A stretch of DNA of 61,558 bases from the NCBI GenBank assembly GCA_029204225.1, contig MU833074.1:1-61558 (forward strand), in the 5' to 3' direction. The stretch is from Diphasiastrum complanatum (taxonomy: Eukaryota; Streptophyta; Lycopodiopsida; Lycopodiales; Lycopodiaceae). Below the pieces are notes generated by a model. It searched no databases and was not told the origin of the DNA. It was given only the letters and a program-made list of their open reading frames with translations. Every line of letters begins with the position of its first letter. Position 1 is the first letter of the stretch. Shown here piece after piece: positions 11,851 to 24,212 of the stretch. The translations under genes were made by a program, and so were the position numbers.

Positions 11851-14800
11851 CAAATTGATTTTACTATGCAAATGCAACTCATTCTTTGATGAAGAAGATT
11901 AGGGATGCAATAGAAGAGGGTGTTGTAACGGGCAAAGATATTCTAGCATGAAGTCAATTCATCAATTATTTTCCTAAGGATATAATATTGATTCAGTTTT
12001 CAACATCTTGGATCCATTCGTAGCTTATCTTGTTCAAGAGTCAATCGCAAAAAGATCTAATTCCATGTTTGTAGGTTTAGGTGATATGCCAAGTTGCACT
12101 TGGCCGTACCTACTGAAATTGCAATATCACAAAAAGTTAGTTTCCACTAGGAATGGGATTGAATATGAAACTGGTGCTTATTACCATTTTGAAAAACTCT
12201 ATTCTATGATGAGGTAAACATAATGCCAATTGGAAGGTCTGTTCAGCCATACTAGTCGATGAAAGATTAAAATTGAGTGTAGACTGGTAATAGATCACTT
12301 TTTAGTATGATGCTTTAAGATGGAAAAGATTTAGAGAAAAAACATCGTTCTTCACCGTTGGTGAGCATTGACCTGTACTATTGGATTTGATCCACCGACG
12401 TGAACGAAATTAAAATAAATACATCTCTATACATACTGTTAAGAGGGTTGTGACACACCTCTTTGTAAGTTATTGAGTTCAGATCAAACATACAAAAACT
12501 ATGTTTTAGGGTAGGATCTTTATGCCCATATGGGTATTTTTAATGAAGAAATCACTAAGTCCTCCACATTAAGTCATATCTGGACACAGAAAACCGAGCC
12601 ATAGTTGCATTTTTCACAAAAATTTTGAACCTGGATCATTTATAATGTAGATAGCTTGACATCGCAAAATCATAGTAGACGACTCCAGAGCTCGGAATAT
12701 GATCATAGATCATGATAGCTCTGGTCTCTTAGCTGATACTTTCAACGACTTCAAATATCAGTGGATGTTGAATGTTCAATGCCACATAGAGACCAGAACC
12801 TCATGTAATTTTCAATGCCTATATTATATTTCTTAAATGTCTTTGAATCCCAAAGAGTATATAGTAGGAGGAATTTCGCATCTGATGTGAACCTCATTCT
12901 GCTGCTCGCAAGTTGTCCCAATTCCTTACTGATCATTGGTACACAGAATTGAGAAATGAATATGTAACTGCTACTAAAGCCATTGGACATGCTGAATATA
13001 TCAATAAAATCCTGTAGAACATTCTAGAAAATCTTCCACATAATCATAGAACATGCCCCCACAACAAACTTGGTGCAGTCCCTTGAAAATTAAAACAAAT
13101 GGACTACAAAAATATTCAAATATAGAGCTCCAATGCTCTTTTCCATACATATCAACTATCCTTTTTCTGTTTTTTTAATTCTTTTCGATATTTCGTACAC
13201 AAAACAACAAAAAAGTCCTTAGGATCAGTGTTGAATATTCTTGGTGTCCTCAATCCTTCTTGCTTCACAGTCCTCAACTTCATATATGGTGTTTTGAGTA
13301 TCTATAATAAGCTGTACTAAAATGTTCCAAAGCTAAATCTGATTCATATTTGTAGGAACAAAGGATGGATGCATATTCTGTAACAAAAAAGGTCGTTTCA
13401 ACATTTCTAGCCGCAACACATTTGGTGCAGATGTAAGAGCTATCCTATAATGAGTTCTATATACATGAATTTGGCCCTTTGGTTAAGAACTCTTTAGTGG
13501 CTAGATCTCAATCTTCTATTAAGATGTAGACAATAAAGTTTTAAGGTATAAATATAAGGAGAGAACAAAATATACAAATGTAGTACATAGTGGGGGTTGA
13601 AAAACAATACAACTTGATTTATCGCCCCCCCCAAACAAATAGCATGACCACATGCTCACGGAGTCATGACCCATACTAAGCAGAACTACCTAAAACTTGC
13701 TAGCCCATTAATTTTAAAATCTACTCAAATATTAAGCAAGGCATCTCTCTCTTACTCAAAATTGAGTTACTCAAATAGAGGAACAAAATTGAACTATAAA
13801 CTCAACAAATTTTACGAATAAATACCAAGCCATTGATCAACAGATTCTGTCCACTGTCAATTTGTTAGAATAAATCTTAAAAAGTTTAGCTTCACATGTT
13901 CCAGGGAATTTTTGTTTCAAGTATTCTGACATAATAATATCAACTGTGATTCGTAGGCTGTAGCCATGTTCACTCTCCACCTAGAACTACTCGATTTTCC
14001 CATGCCTCTTGGAGTGCTTGCAGTCATAAACCTAATACTTGTAATGATAGTAAGAGAATCTTTTATTTTCTTATATAGACGTATCTTAGTTTTACTTTTT
14101 TCGTACATATATAATATTTGCTTCCTGATTTGATATGTATATGAGAAATTGAAATTGGAGAGATACAAAACTGAAATAAAAGGGAGAGTTACAGGTAGAA
14201 GGTGATGTCCACTGCCCAAGGCAACAAAAAGAATGCTCATCAACCCACAATAATTCAAAAGCACAATTTTGCAGGCACCTATTTTCCTTGATGGGCCTCT
14301 CTAAAAACGTCAAATTCTCTCTCCAAATGTGGCTCGAATACCAAATGCCACAACCTCATCTCCACAACTCTCGTCGGTTATAGTATGGATGGTCCTCCCA
14401 AGCTTGAACCACTAATTCAAGGCAAAATTTTCTAATCTTGTGCCTTGTCAACCCGTCTTGTCACTAGGATAGTGTGGCCGAATAACAGGCACCTTCATGC
14501 CCCGACATGGCACAATGACCCAATCAGTCACCCCAGTAAGTTGTCCAATAACCTCTCATCGTGCCTAGGCTCACTCTGCATGGACAACCAGCCCCACAAT
14601 GATGATTCGTGATCCCATATATGACAAGACCGTCTCACTGGGTTGCTTCTTGCAACATACCTGACCCGAAGCCTAGCTACAGTTACTGGCCATTACCATT
14701 GCTCATGGTCACTTAGCCCTCTGGCACTCAATGGGTCCAAGGCCATGTTAGGTCCGACTAGGGCCTATAACCAATATGATGCTACCTGCAGCACGAACTG

Positions 14801-16479
14801 CAACCAGTTTATAGGGATTTGTAGACAGTCATGAGAGCAAGGGAGGAGCTCCTACCATGTTGGTGAACGATTCTAATCACAAATATGCTTAGCAAAGCAT
14901 TAATATCAAAAAAATCACCCGCTGATCTTATCACTCTTCTCATGAATCACAATATCTTTCTTTATGAAACACGTCCTTGGCCAACACGAACACCCATTTC
15001 TGCACCTCCACTTGACTCTAGTTGAGTGTCATTTCACAACAATTGTATTGCTGCTTATTTCCCATATTTTAGGAACCTCATATCAAACAAAGCTAAAGCC
15101 AAAGAACCTCACATCGTTTCCACGAACCAGATATAGATAGAATTTATCTTATACTTAGCATGACATCTGTTTCAAAAGAAAAGCAAGAGAGTCAGCCCAA
15201 CTGGGTGAGCTTATTGTTGTCACTTAACGTTCAGTAGGCGTGGAGTCACAATATCTGTAACGTGCATTTCATGATACGCATATAAAAGTTATGAACAGAA
15301 AAAATCCATGTTCGATTTGCAAAGCTAAGAAACCTCAGTGACACACTAGAGTAGGATTTAAATTGAAGACTCCTACAACATCCGTAAAGATTTTCCAACA
15401 AGTGACCTATCACTTGAGAGCAGTTAAAGTCAACCAAAGTCCAATAGTTTACCACAACTTCAACTTGCATTGTCCAGACTCCAAAGCATGGACAATTGAG
15501 CATGTTTTGAGCTATGCAAACACATGCTGGTCTCATGAAATAATTAATCTTCAGATTTTATCAAAAGTGTAGACATCCCAAGGAATGAGACTTTGGATAC
15601 CTTTCAAACTACGAGGGAAACATAGGCTTCCAAAAAATACAACACTCAAATTAAAGAAGACAAAATCACTTGTTTTGCATATAACCTGAAGATTGCACTT
15701 GACGCCAGAACTTTGTATACTGGTTCACTAAAGTTATGGTTTTCAGTTTGCCACTAAAAAAGTTTCACTCAAGTCTACAACATAAATTGAAAATGCATAG
15801 GATGGAGGATGGAAGGCCATTCTTGTACACGCATACTGAGGAGGGTACCCGCGTACTTATATGTAAAGAAGGTGAACAAGAGCAATATGTGCAGATTATA
15901 TCCCCAAATAAGGAAATTGATTCTCAACAAGAAATCAGGAAAAACATTTCTAGTCACTTGCCTGAATATGTGCTTGAGCCAACATGAGCTATTTAAATCT
16001 AGAAGTTCAAAGAGGAAAATTTAATGAGTAAGCAGAACAAGCAGTGTGCATGTTATCAAAGACGACCGCTGGTATGCACTAACACCATTCTTAGCTAAGA
16101 CACATTGAGAAAAGTTTCATTAAACGTCACTTTTACATCCACGATACATATTTCCTTTCGAAGATGTATTAGCACAATAAGCAGCACGCTCTAGCTTAGT
16201 GAACCATTGGTTACGTAACTTAAATGTCCACATTGTCAGAGTTAGCTCCAGGCAGAGCCACATCTAGAAAGCATTAAGAGAAATTTGCAAGTGGATTCAA
16301 CCGTAGGGAAGATGCTCTCTTTGATTCTATCCTTCAGTCCATAAATACATCAGAGAATCCTCAACCTTGATTGGAGTTCATGCAAGACTGCAGTATCCAA
16401 AATCATCACTTTACAAAAGCTTGATCTGTAAGGTCACATAAGGCTGCTTAAAATTTGCAACTTGTATAGTTTAAATGTG
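11851..16479. other. Intergenic, no recognised gene
   Basis: No open frame here is convincing. The longest (minus strand 14264-13917; plus strand 12008-12217) show no family motifs. The interval 14.33-14.90 kb is clearly richer in G+C than its surroundings and may be part of an unrecognised repeat. The prefoldin gene lies to the right and its 3' UTR would start below 16480. Confidence 0.4.
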
Positions 16480-19400
16480 TTAAGTGACAGACATTGCCAT
16501 GACCTGGTTGGCAAGGGACGGAGATTGCTGCAGTAACTCTTTGAAATTGCTTTCGACCTCCTGCATCTGCTTCTCTAGATACTCCTTGGAAGTCTGCAGA
16601 GAAAATAGCAGATAATTTGAGCACAAACTGACCAGGGCCAGGTCCAGAGAGAGTAAAACTTTTAAATATTCGCAGCTCATATTGAGTGTGTTAGTAATGC
16701 TCCATAAAGTATCAAACCTACCGTGAGAGTGGACAAAGCATTGTCACACTCTTCAACCTTTTCAAGCTGCTCTTTCAAAAGTATAGATCTAGGTTCAAGG
16801 ATAAACCTGCAGATCATGAAGGTTAGATCATAGTATTTGCAGCCCATTATAAAAGAATCCAGACACTTCTGTGTACACACAACAACCTTTACATAAGAGC
16901 ACAGTATGGAAAATTTTGCTAGTGTCAATAGAAACAAGGAGAAATAATCAAAACTAAGCTGCTTTTAAATTGATCCTCGCATAAACAAACAACTGTAGGT
17001 ATGGGTGCCTGGTACACATACAACTGTAGGTATGGGTGCCTGGTACACAACATCGTGAGGTTTTATATGAAAAAATACTCTGAATCTTATAAAAAAGAAG
17101 GTTTACAGGCTAGATATTGAAAAGTTTAGGCTTAACATTGAATGTTAACATCAGAGTTAGATTGATAAACTGCTGCATGATCAACTTCAACATATAGCTG
17201 ATACCAGTACAGCCAAATTGAGTGGTGACCAGAACTCACGATTTTCCTGCACATGTAGAAAAGCGTATACTCAATTTATTGTAGACTCAGAAATCCATCC
17301 AACGTTGAAAAGCATGATGCAAGTACCTTCGAATGCAAAAATGGCTGATATTCTATCCCAAAGCAGCTGATCTTGCAATTTAATTCGATATTGGCAAATA
17401 TTGTAAAGATATCAAACCTGTGTGGCTCACTGGTCATCAACTTCTATAGCAAGGAAGTTTTGACTAAGAGCACATACCGACTGACTTGTAAGTGTTTGTG
17501 TCAGAAGGCAATCGATCAAGCTCCTCAAAGGTTAGTGAAGCACGTCTTCTCTCTGATTCTTTGTTGCGAATTTGCATTTGTACCTGCACATAAAAACTCT
17601 GACTATTGATCAGGAAAAACCAGAGTATCATAGCACTGAACAACTATTCATCTTTGTACATAAAACCGCATCACCCGGACATTAAGTAGCTACCTAGCTC
17701 CTTCACTAGTTTGTTGACTCCAACCTTCACCCTTCCAAATTTATGCTAAAAATTATCAACAAGTAGGAAGCTGATAAGAAAACACAATCTACTGGCAAAC
17801 TTTGGTAAGCGGTATAATTGGGATTCTCAATGATACATTGGAAACCTTTCCTAACCTGGTAGCATAGAGCAAAGATTAATTTTGAGTCAAATAACTATTT
17901 GATATCTTGCTTGACTGATAGAAAACAGCTTATTTTTTTTCAGATGATAACCCAACACACACTGAACATATGCTAGTTGAAACTTGAGATATTGATCTCC
18001 ATTGATTTATGTTAGGTTAAGAACAATTGATCATCAACAGTGAGGCTTTATAGCTTAATTATAGACATTTACGCCCAAGGAGGACTAGGACCTCCTAGTT
18101 TGGCTTGGTGCCCAATGCAATGATATCTCTAATGAACATAACCAATAAATCTCCAATAATAACCATACAGCGCATGCGTGGTCTGATGTAAAATAATAAC
18201 GTAGGAGTGAGACCCAACAATTTGTCAAAACTTTGCGTGTAGCTAGTATGAAGAAATCTTACTTGTTTGAGCTTTGCATTAGTTTCCACTAATCGTCCTT
18301 GAAGCTCCATAAAAGCCTACCAAATCCACAAACATGATCCCATAAAACAAATCAATGAGAAATGGCTTAGCAACAAGTGAGAAAGAAGACATAAAAGCTA
18401 AAAAATAAATTCCAATATACAATTTATACATCTAGCGACCTTGTTAAAATCTCAAGTGAATATAAAGTACGAAGCTATTCAGAATGAATTTGAAAATTGA
18501 TGCGGACTCAAAAATTCAAATGACAATTTGATCAAGCGAGCATAGTCCAACAGTAACAATGGCTTTTCAACTTAGAGTCCTTCTAACTCTTATCGATCTC
18601 TCTTACGAGTCTAAGGCTGCTAGAATTTTATATCAATAATTCAAACAGCAGAGCAAATTTAAGTTGTCATGAGTTACTCGATGCTGACCATATGCCAAGC
18701 TATATGCAAGTGGAATCCAACTCCATGCAATCAAATTTCAAACTCACATTAACTTTCACTACACTAGTCACTAAAATTTAGACAGCTTAACTTGCCAATC
18801 ACCAATGTCAAAACATTAATCATGTTCAAGAAGAGATTACCTAAAAAACAAGCTTAATAGTCACAATCATACCTTCAGGCCAATTGCATATACCATGTAA
18901 AACTCAAAGGTAAGGGTATTATTGACTTGAAACTTGGTACAAAGATATTTGGTACCTAAATACAATTGCCTAGTTTTTAGGACATGACTATAGGTCACTA
19001 GCATGCTTCATATAATTAGAATTAAGTACATTTCAAATACACCTTATTTACTAAGTATAACAAACCATGTAACTGAAGGGGCGCAAGATCTTATGATGCA
19101 GCTACTATTGGTCACATGACCTTCTTGATGATGATTAATGTTTCAACCAACAAAGAAATTCGAGAAATTAGGCCAAAAAACAGGATAACCCTTAAGCTGC
19201 ATAAAATGGTCATTGATGAAATAGGTTGGCCACTAATAGAGCTGAAGGTTCGTGCAGAAAATAAACTATACTGGGTTGTAGATTATGCAGACTCAAGAGG
19301 GTTACATAAATTGGTTGTGAGATATCAGTGAACTTTCTTCAAAAAATACCATCCAATCTGTCTAGATAAAAATTGCAAAAATTTTCCCAACATAAACAAG

Positions 19401-20386
19401 ATAATCAGTGGCAACATTTCGTGTTGCATGGGCAATCTGATTTTTCTATCCTAGAATTTTGCAATTTAAGATTGGTTGCTGTGGGTGCATTTATTGCTAC
19501 TTCAAAACACAATCGTATGGGCCAAAAAAAAACTAATATATATGCAGCTTTGAACGTAGATAGGAGCAGCAATTTGTAGCTACAAAACTCTAGAGAAGTT
19601 ATTATAGCACCAAGAAAGGAATGCTCATCAAATAACCTGTATAATCATAGCCTTGATACTAGATGATGATGGGATGTGCATGGCCTCTTAAACTGTGCTA
19701 TTAAATGACCAAAAAAAGACAAAAACAAATGGGCTATTATATATTGGCCAAAAATGCAAGCCCAAAACACACAGCCAGAAGGATCATCGGTAATCCGTAT
19801 CATACAGGTGGCCAGTCTTCAAAAGTCTAATTCTCTTTAAGAAGGTCTTGTGGTGTTGAACACCCTTCGAATCAACTTTGGGGGAGGGCTTCCAAATAAA
19901 GGGGTTGTAAGTTAACCAATTTCAATTCAGTATAGCTTACATGTCTAAAGGAAACACTTTCCAAACCCCATCTAAATGCATTTTTCTGCAGAGACTTTTA
20001 ACTTAAAAACTATTCCCTGCCATGGGGCCCTATCACGCAGCAAAGGTAGGAGCATTTGATAAAGAAAACGGTACAAATAAACTTTAGATAAGGCTGGAGT
20101 GTTTCCCTTTAACCTAATGCACCAGAAGAGGTCTCAACTTGAACACTTGAAGAAAAAACAGTATTGCGCAAAGGAGCATCAAATATGTGAGGAGCTGAGT
20201 CCTACCCATCCACATAAAATTATGTTCATATATTGGTGGCTTCATGTCATTGCAAAGGAGAGTAACAAGCATATGAGAACCATAAAAAGATGTGGGAAGC
20301 AAAGATGATAGATTAAATTGAGCAAGAGAAGCAGAAGGATGATCGATCGATCGATCGCTTACCTCGGTGTGACTTTCGGAAGCCAT
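16480..20386 (-). CDS. PFD1: Prefoldin subunit 1, six exons including a 7-nt microexon
   Basis: Prefoldin is the cytosolic hexameric jellyfish-shaped chaperone that hands nascent actin and tubulin to the CCT chaperonin; subunit 1 is a beta-type subunit. Exons on the minus strand: 20386-20363, 18316-18263, 17583-17478, 17246-17240, 16806-16722 and 16593-16480. All introns are GT-AG, of 2046, 679, 231, 433 and 128 nt. The product is 129 aa, the usual length. Residues about 9-45 form the first coiled-coil arm (AFMELQGRLVE...). The hairpin region carries TNTYKSVGKSFILEPRS, close to the plant and animal subunit 1 consensus. The second arm includes TSKEYLEKQMQEVESNF, and the protein ends NQVMAMSVT. 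The reading frame only works if the 7-nt exon is included. Functionally it pairs with cofactor C at 4.4-5.6 kb (both serve tubulin biogenesis), but the genes are 11 kb apart and I infer no operon-like link. Confidence 0.93.
16989..17049. repeat. 31-bp direct tandem duplication in a prefoldin intron
   Basis: The segment 'caactgtaggtatgggtgcc...tacaca' occurs twice with a 31-base offset (starts 16990 and 17021), essentially without mismatches. It lies in the intron between the microexon and exon 5. Confidence 0.9.
17240..17246 (-). other. PFD1: 7-nt microexon of the prefoldin subunit 1 gene
   Basis: On the minus strand the sequence reads ...tgtgcag|GAAAATC|gtgagt.... The preceding exon ends with one base of a codon (G) and the following exon starts with the last base of a codon (G), so an insert of 1 modulo 3 is required. 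The 7 nt give Gly-Lys-Ser, completing YKSVGKSFILEP as the family expects. Direct joining of the flanking exons would shift the frame. Confidence 0.85.
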
Positions 20387-20794
20387 TGCTCTTGCCTTCG
20401 CCCTTCGATGTCGATGGAAGTTCTTGTTCCTTCGCGATTATTATTATGTGATGGATGATGTATAGCAAAAGTACTTAGAGCTCACACACAGCATTACCCC
20501 ATGGCCAATCATTTTTATGCCCAATACAAGGGTTTACACTTTTCAAAAAGTTATTTATAATTGAGCTCTCTTGGGGTAGTTGTAAGCTATCGAGACGATT
20601 CTCTTTAAGCTGATGTTAATTTGACGTGAGTTTGAGTTAAAAATCTTCTCTTCCTCTCTCTTTTTTTGATTTTGCAAAACTTTTATTTTTCATTTTTCAC
20701 AGACATGGCATAGCTCCTTTTGATTTTTAGGGTGTTTTCACACACAGCCCCCGCCCGGCATGTCCAGGTGTTTGAATACCAACATTTTATTGGT

Positions 20795-20911
20795 TTACAA
20801 GGTAGAAATGCTTCTTGGTTTCCAAGGGAAGGCTCGAACTTGAGACCAAAGAAACTTTGGCTGTCAAGCTAACCAATTGAGCCAACTCCCTTGGGTTACA
20901 AGGTAGAAATG
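20795..20911 (-). mobile_element. tRNA-like short retroposon (SINE-like) with 16-bp target duplication
   Basis: The 85-bp body (20895-20811, minus strand) contains a polymerase III box A (TGGCTCAATTGG) and box B (AGTTCGAGCC). Its ends, CCAAGGGA and TCCCTTGG, are exactly complementary like a tRNA acceptor stem, and are followed by AAACCAAGAAG. It is about 88% identical by eye to the plus-strand copy at 30433-30516. The flanks are a perfect 16-bp direct repeat, CATTTCTACCTTGTAA on the minus strand, at 20795-20810 and 20896-20911. That shows insertion by target-primed copying and excludes a segmental duplication. Confidence 0.85.
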
Positions 20912-21186
20912 GCTCTGGCCCATTTGCACACACAACTAAACTTGCCCCCAGGTGGCATTTGAGCTGGCACTTAAACATTGCCACGTTGTGGCAGCTTGAG
21001 AAGTGGGAGTTGCCGGGGGTCACCACCCGGCAAGTCCTACTTCTACGGGCCACTACTTTTGTGGGACTAATCAGTTGTTCTCCCTCCTAAAAATTTTCCG
21101 CCCTCACGGTTTGTGTTTCATCGTCGCGCGATTTCTCCCTGCACTGTTCCAGCTATGATAAACCACGATTGTGCCTGGTCTATTTC

Positions 21187-21236
21187 CATGAGGTGCGATG
21201 CTCTGATCACCATGAGGTGCGATGCTTTGTGATCAG
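21187..21236. repeat. 24-bp tandem pair
   Basis: 'catgaggtgcgatgct' followed by 'tgatca' occurs twice, starting at 21187 and 21211. The rest of 20.9-22.9 kb holds no convincing gene; the only longer plus-strand frame (21242-21493) has no recognisable motif. Confidence 0.7.
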
Positions 21237-22929
21237 GTAAGTTGCCTACATTTTTCACAGGTGCGCTTCACCTAGCTGTGGTGCGCAACATCAATTCTGA
21301 ATCCTCTGCTGGATCAAAATTCTTTGTTGTTCTTTGGGTGGAGCTTGTTGTCCTGGATAGGGGATGTGATCCACTTTCATGTACAGCATTGCAAGGTCTT
21401 CTAAAACCTTTGCTGGATGTGAATACTTTGCTCAAATTTGTTCTCAAATGGTTACTAAATTGCTGTAAAATGAACAATGGATCGCGGGCTTGAATTGAAA
21501 ATCTTCATTCTCATCAAATGTTACTATTGTTATTTGCAGACAAACACAGTGCACTGACCTTGCATTTTTGTCAAACGCTAGAAGGAAGCTTTATTCCAGG
21601 TTGCTCTCATCCTGGTGACTTTTTGAATTTTGTATTGTTTTCTTCATGTCGGTGTTTGTTCTTGAAGTTGTTGTAGCATGTACATTCCTTCCTTTTGCCT
21701 AGAGTTCCCATTTACGAATGCAAGTCCCACAACAATTCTTAACTAATTTGCTTCTAGAACCAGCTTATTGAAGAGCATGAACACTGATTTCTCGACCTTC
21801 CACAACGGGCTTACTGATCTTCCAGTAATTCCTAGGATCTCCTTCTAGCTATCTTTCCATTTGTGAGAGCTAAAGTTAATAATCTATTTGGAATGGTGTG
21901 TGATGAATAAATGCTACACCAGCTTCTGAAATGCTTGAAACAGGATGCCACAGAGGCAATGACAACCACATTTTCGCTTTATACAGTCATCATCTCCTTA
22001 TGCCTTGCATCCTTTCGATATACCAACGTTAGCAGCGACTTTGAAGTTTGAACTTAACATTTCTTGCAGGGAACTGGTTTTGGGTCTTCCATCAAAGAAC
22101 CCAACTTCCTGGCCATCAATTGTGTAGAGGCTGGTTCACAATGCATATCTAGCTATGTGAGATCTGAGAACTAAAGACAAATAGTTCTGCTTCTAAAGGA
22201 CAAATTTCCAAAACTAAGAGGAGTAGATTGAATGGGAGGAAAAAGAGAGGGAGGAGATTGAACGATGAGGAATAATAGTAACAATGAAACTAGATATTGT
22301 TTTGTGTTGTGTGTCATTGTTTGATGATTATCGCTGGTCTTTGTCTGGTGTCATGGATGTAGAAGAAAAATTAACTGTAGTCGATGTATGCTTACAAGTT
22401 GGGAAATGATAGTGCAAAATTGTAAGTTAGTGCGTATGATACAAAAAAAACATAGAATCTTCGAAAAAAAAGAGCACATTTATGTGTCTGCAATCTCTGC
22501 AATGTAGGTGATAATTTTTCTGATTATAACATTGAGCTGAATCTGGAGCCCTTATTCCAATCATCAAATTTCTGTCAATGGATTGTTTGTGCAAAATGCA
22601 CATGCAGCTTCGGATCAATTTTCCGTAACCATTGCCTGATTTAAATGCCAGCAGGCTCAAGAAATTGGAAGAACCACAGATAACTTACATGTTGTGGTCC
22701 AAACAGTTTCAAATCATGACTGGTTTCCCTGACTTTAGCTTGTTGAACTTCCACATACGATGTTAATATGGTTGTCCTTCGATATGATTTGTTTGTTTGT
22801 TGAAAGTATGCTTGTTTCGATTTGAGTCCGAGTTAGTCTGTGGAGACACAATTCCAATCTAGAATTGAGGGTTTCAAGGCTGAATGCATTTCAATTTGTG
22901 TGCGATATAGGTTATACCAATAGCTCAAA

Positions 22930-23722
22930 TGGCGTCAGGGTTTGTCCCGTTTAATAGTCATTATGTTCAACCGTCTATGGAAGAGTTTGACAACGGGAGT
23001 CAAAACCAGGGGTGGTCACAACCAATGACATGGAAATAGTTCCGTCCACACAAACCCCAACGGTCCAAAAATTCCCTATTCGTAGACCCACTGCAAAACA
23101 AACCTTTCCTGAACCTTCTTTGGGAATACATCCTACAGTGCCGTCGGAGCCAATAGATCATTTTCATCAACTGACCAAGAAGGAAAAATCAGTTGCTTCA
23201 CAGGATGTCGAGCAAAATCATGCAGTGTCAAAGGGGAAAAGATGGAACGAACACTGGATAGTAAACTTGATTCATGTACGTGGTGACATGCAGGACGAAT
23301 TCACAAAACCGCCAAAGCAGGGCGTCGACATTTGGCACAAAGTATATGTTAAATTGTGTGCCGCATGTTCGGACTTTGACAAAGACGTGGAGGCATGTAG
23401 GAAAAAGTGGAGGACTATTTACAAGGAGTACAAAGAAGACAAACTAGCAAATAAAGTATCAGGCAATGGGAGATCTAATAAGTGTAAATATTTTGACATT
23501 GTTGATGAGTACATGCATGATCGTGCACATGTAGTGTGCTATGCACATGCAAGCACGATAGATGTAGAGGAAGAAATCGCTATGGATGGAGCCGACACAG
23601 AGAAACCCACCAAAGACAACAATGACCAGCATACCGAAACAATTGCAAGAATCCCCAACAAAAATGAAGTTCGTTCAAAGAAGAAGAATCAACCATCATT
23701 TGACAAATTGGAGAATGCATAA
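22930..23722 (+). pseudogene. PIF/Harbinger ORF1 (Myb/SANT-like DNA-binding protein), frameshifted
   Basis: In PIF/Harbinger elements ORF1 is a trihelix/Myb-like protein that helps the transposase bind the element ends. An ATG at 22930 opens MASGFVPFNSHYVQPSMEEF and runs in one frame to about 23010. The same protein then continues in another frame from about 23012 to the stop at 23722. The SANT/trihelix part is clear: KRWNEHWIVNLIHVRGDMQ (three spaced Trp-type positions), then DIWHKVYVKL and VEACRKKWRTIYKEYKEDK. A charged C-terminus with KKKN follows. One frameshift (about 23010) separates the N-terminus from the rest. The gene converges on the transposase at 24213-25119. Confidence 0.8.
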
Positions 23723-24212
23723 TTAATTTGGCAAATTTTGAAGAAAGCAATGGAGAGCACCAGCGTGAATTTGAGAAAAAAAAGATTGAAAATTTTAGGG
23801 GACATGAGGGACTTAATGGCTTTGTACATCAACAAACTATGAGGCTGTTGGAAGTTGTTTCATTTAGTAGGGCATAGTTTGTTTTGCATGTTATGTTTTC
23901 CGATTTAGAGTGCCTAGTTTCAACTCAATTGCTGTCAATGTGGTTATGTTTTGATAAGATTAGCAACAATGTTTTTTGTTAATAAGGTTACGTCTATGAA
24001 GTACTTTTCTTTCTATCTTCAATAAAGTAAGGTCATTCGCCAGATAACATATGTTAACCATTTCAACTTAACAATTGCAATGGACTCTTTTGTATCATTT
24101 TTTTTGTTGTACGACCAAGAATAAATTTAGCTCTGGATTGGGCATAATTCCATTAATATTCGACATTGGTCAAACCATCTTTGTGACCTTCGAACGGACT
24201 AAGCATCCATGC

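Noticed and set aside
12008-12217. Continuation of the LINE reverse transcriptase
   Set aside because: The 69-codon frame has no RT motif in the expected order after the 11.65 kb segment.
14643-14834. Gene in the G+C-richer block at 14.3-14.9 kb
   Set aside because: Frames are short and mutually inconsistent; composition alone is not enough.
20787-21053. Minus-strand 88-codon frame similar to a plus-strand frame at 30307-30573
   Set aside because: The shared peptide is only the translation of the tRNA-like retroposon present at both places; nothing else in the frames agrees.
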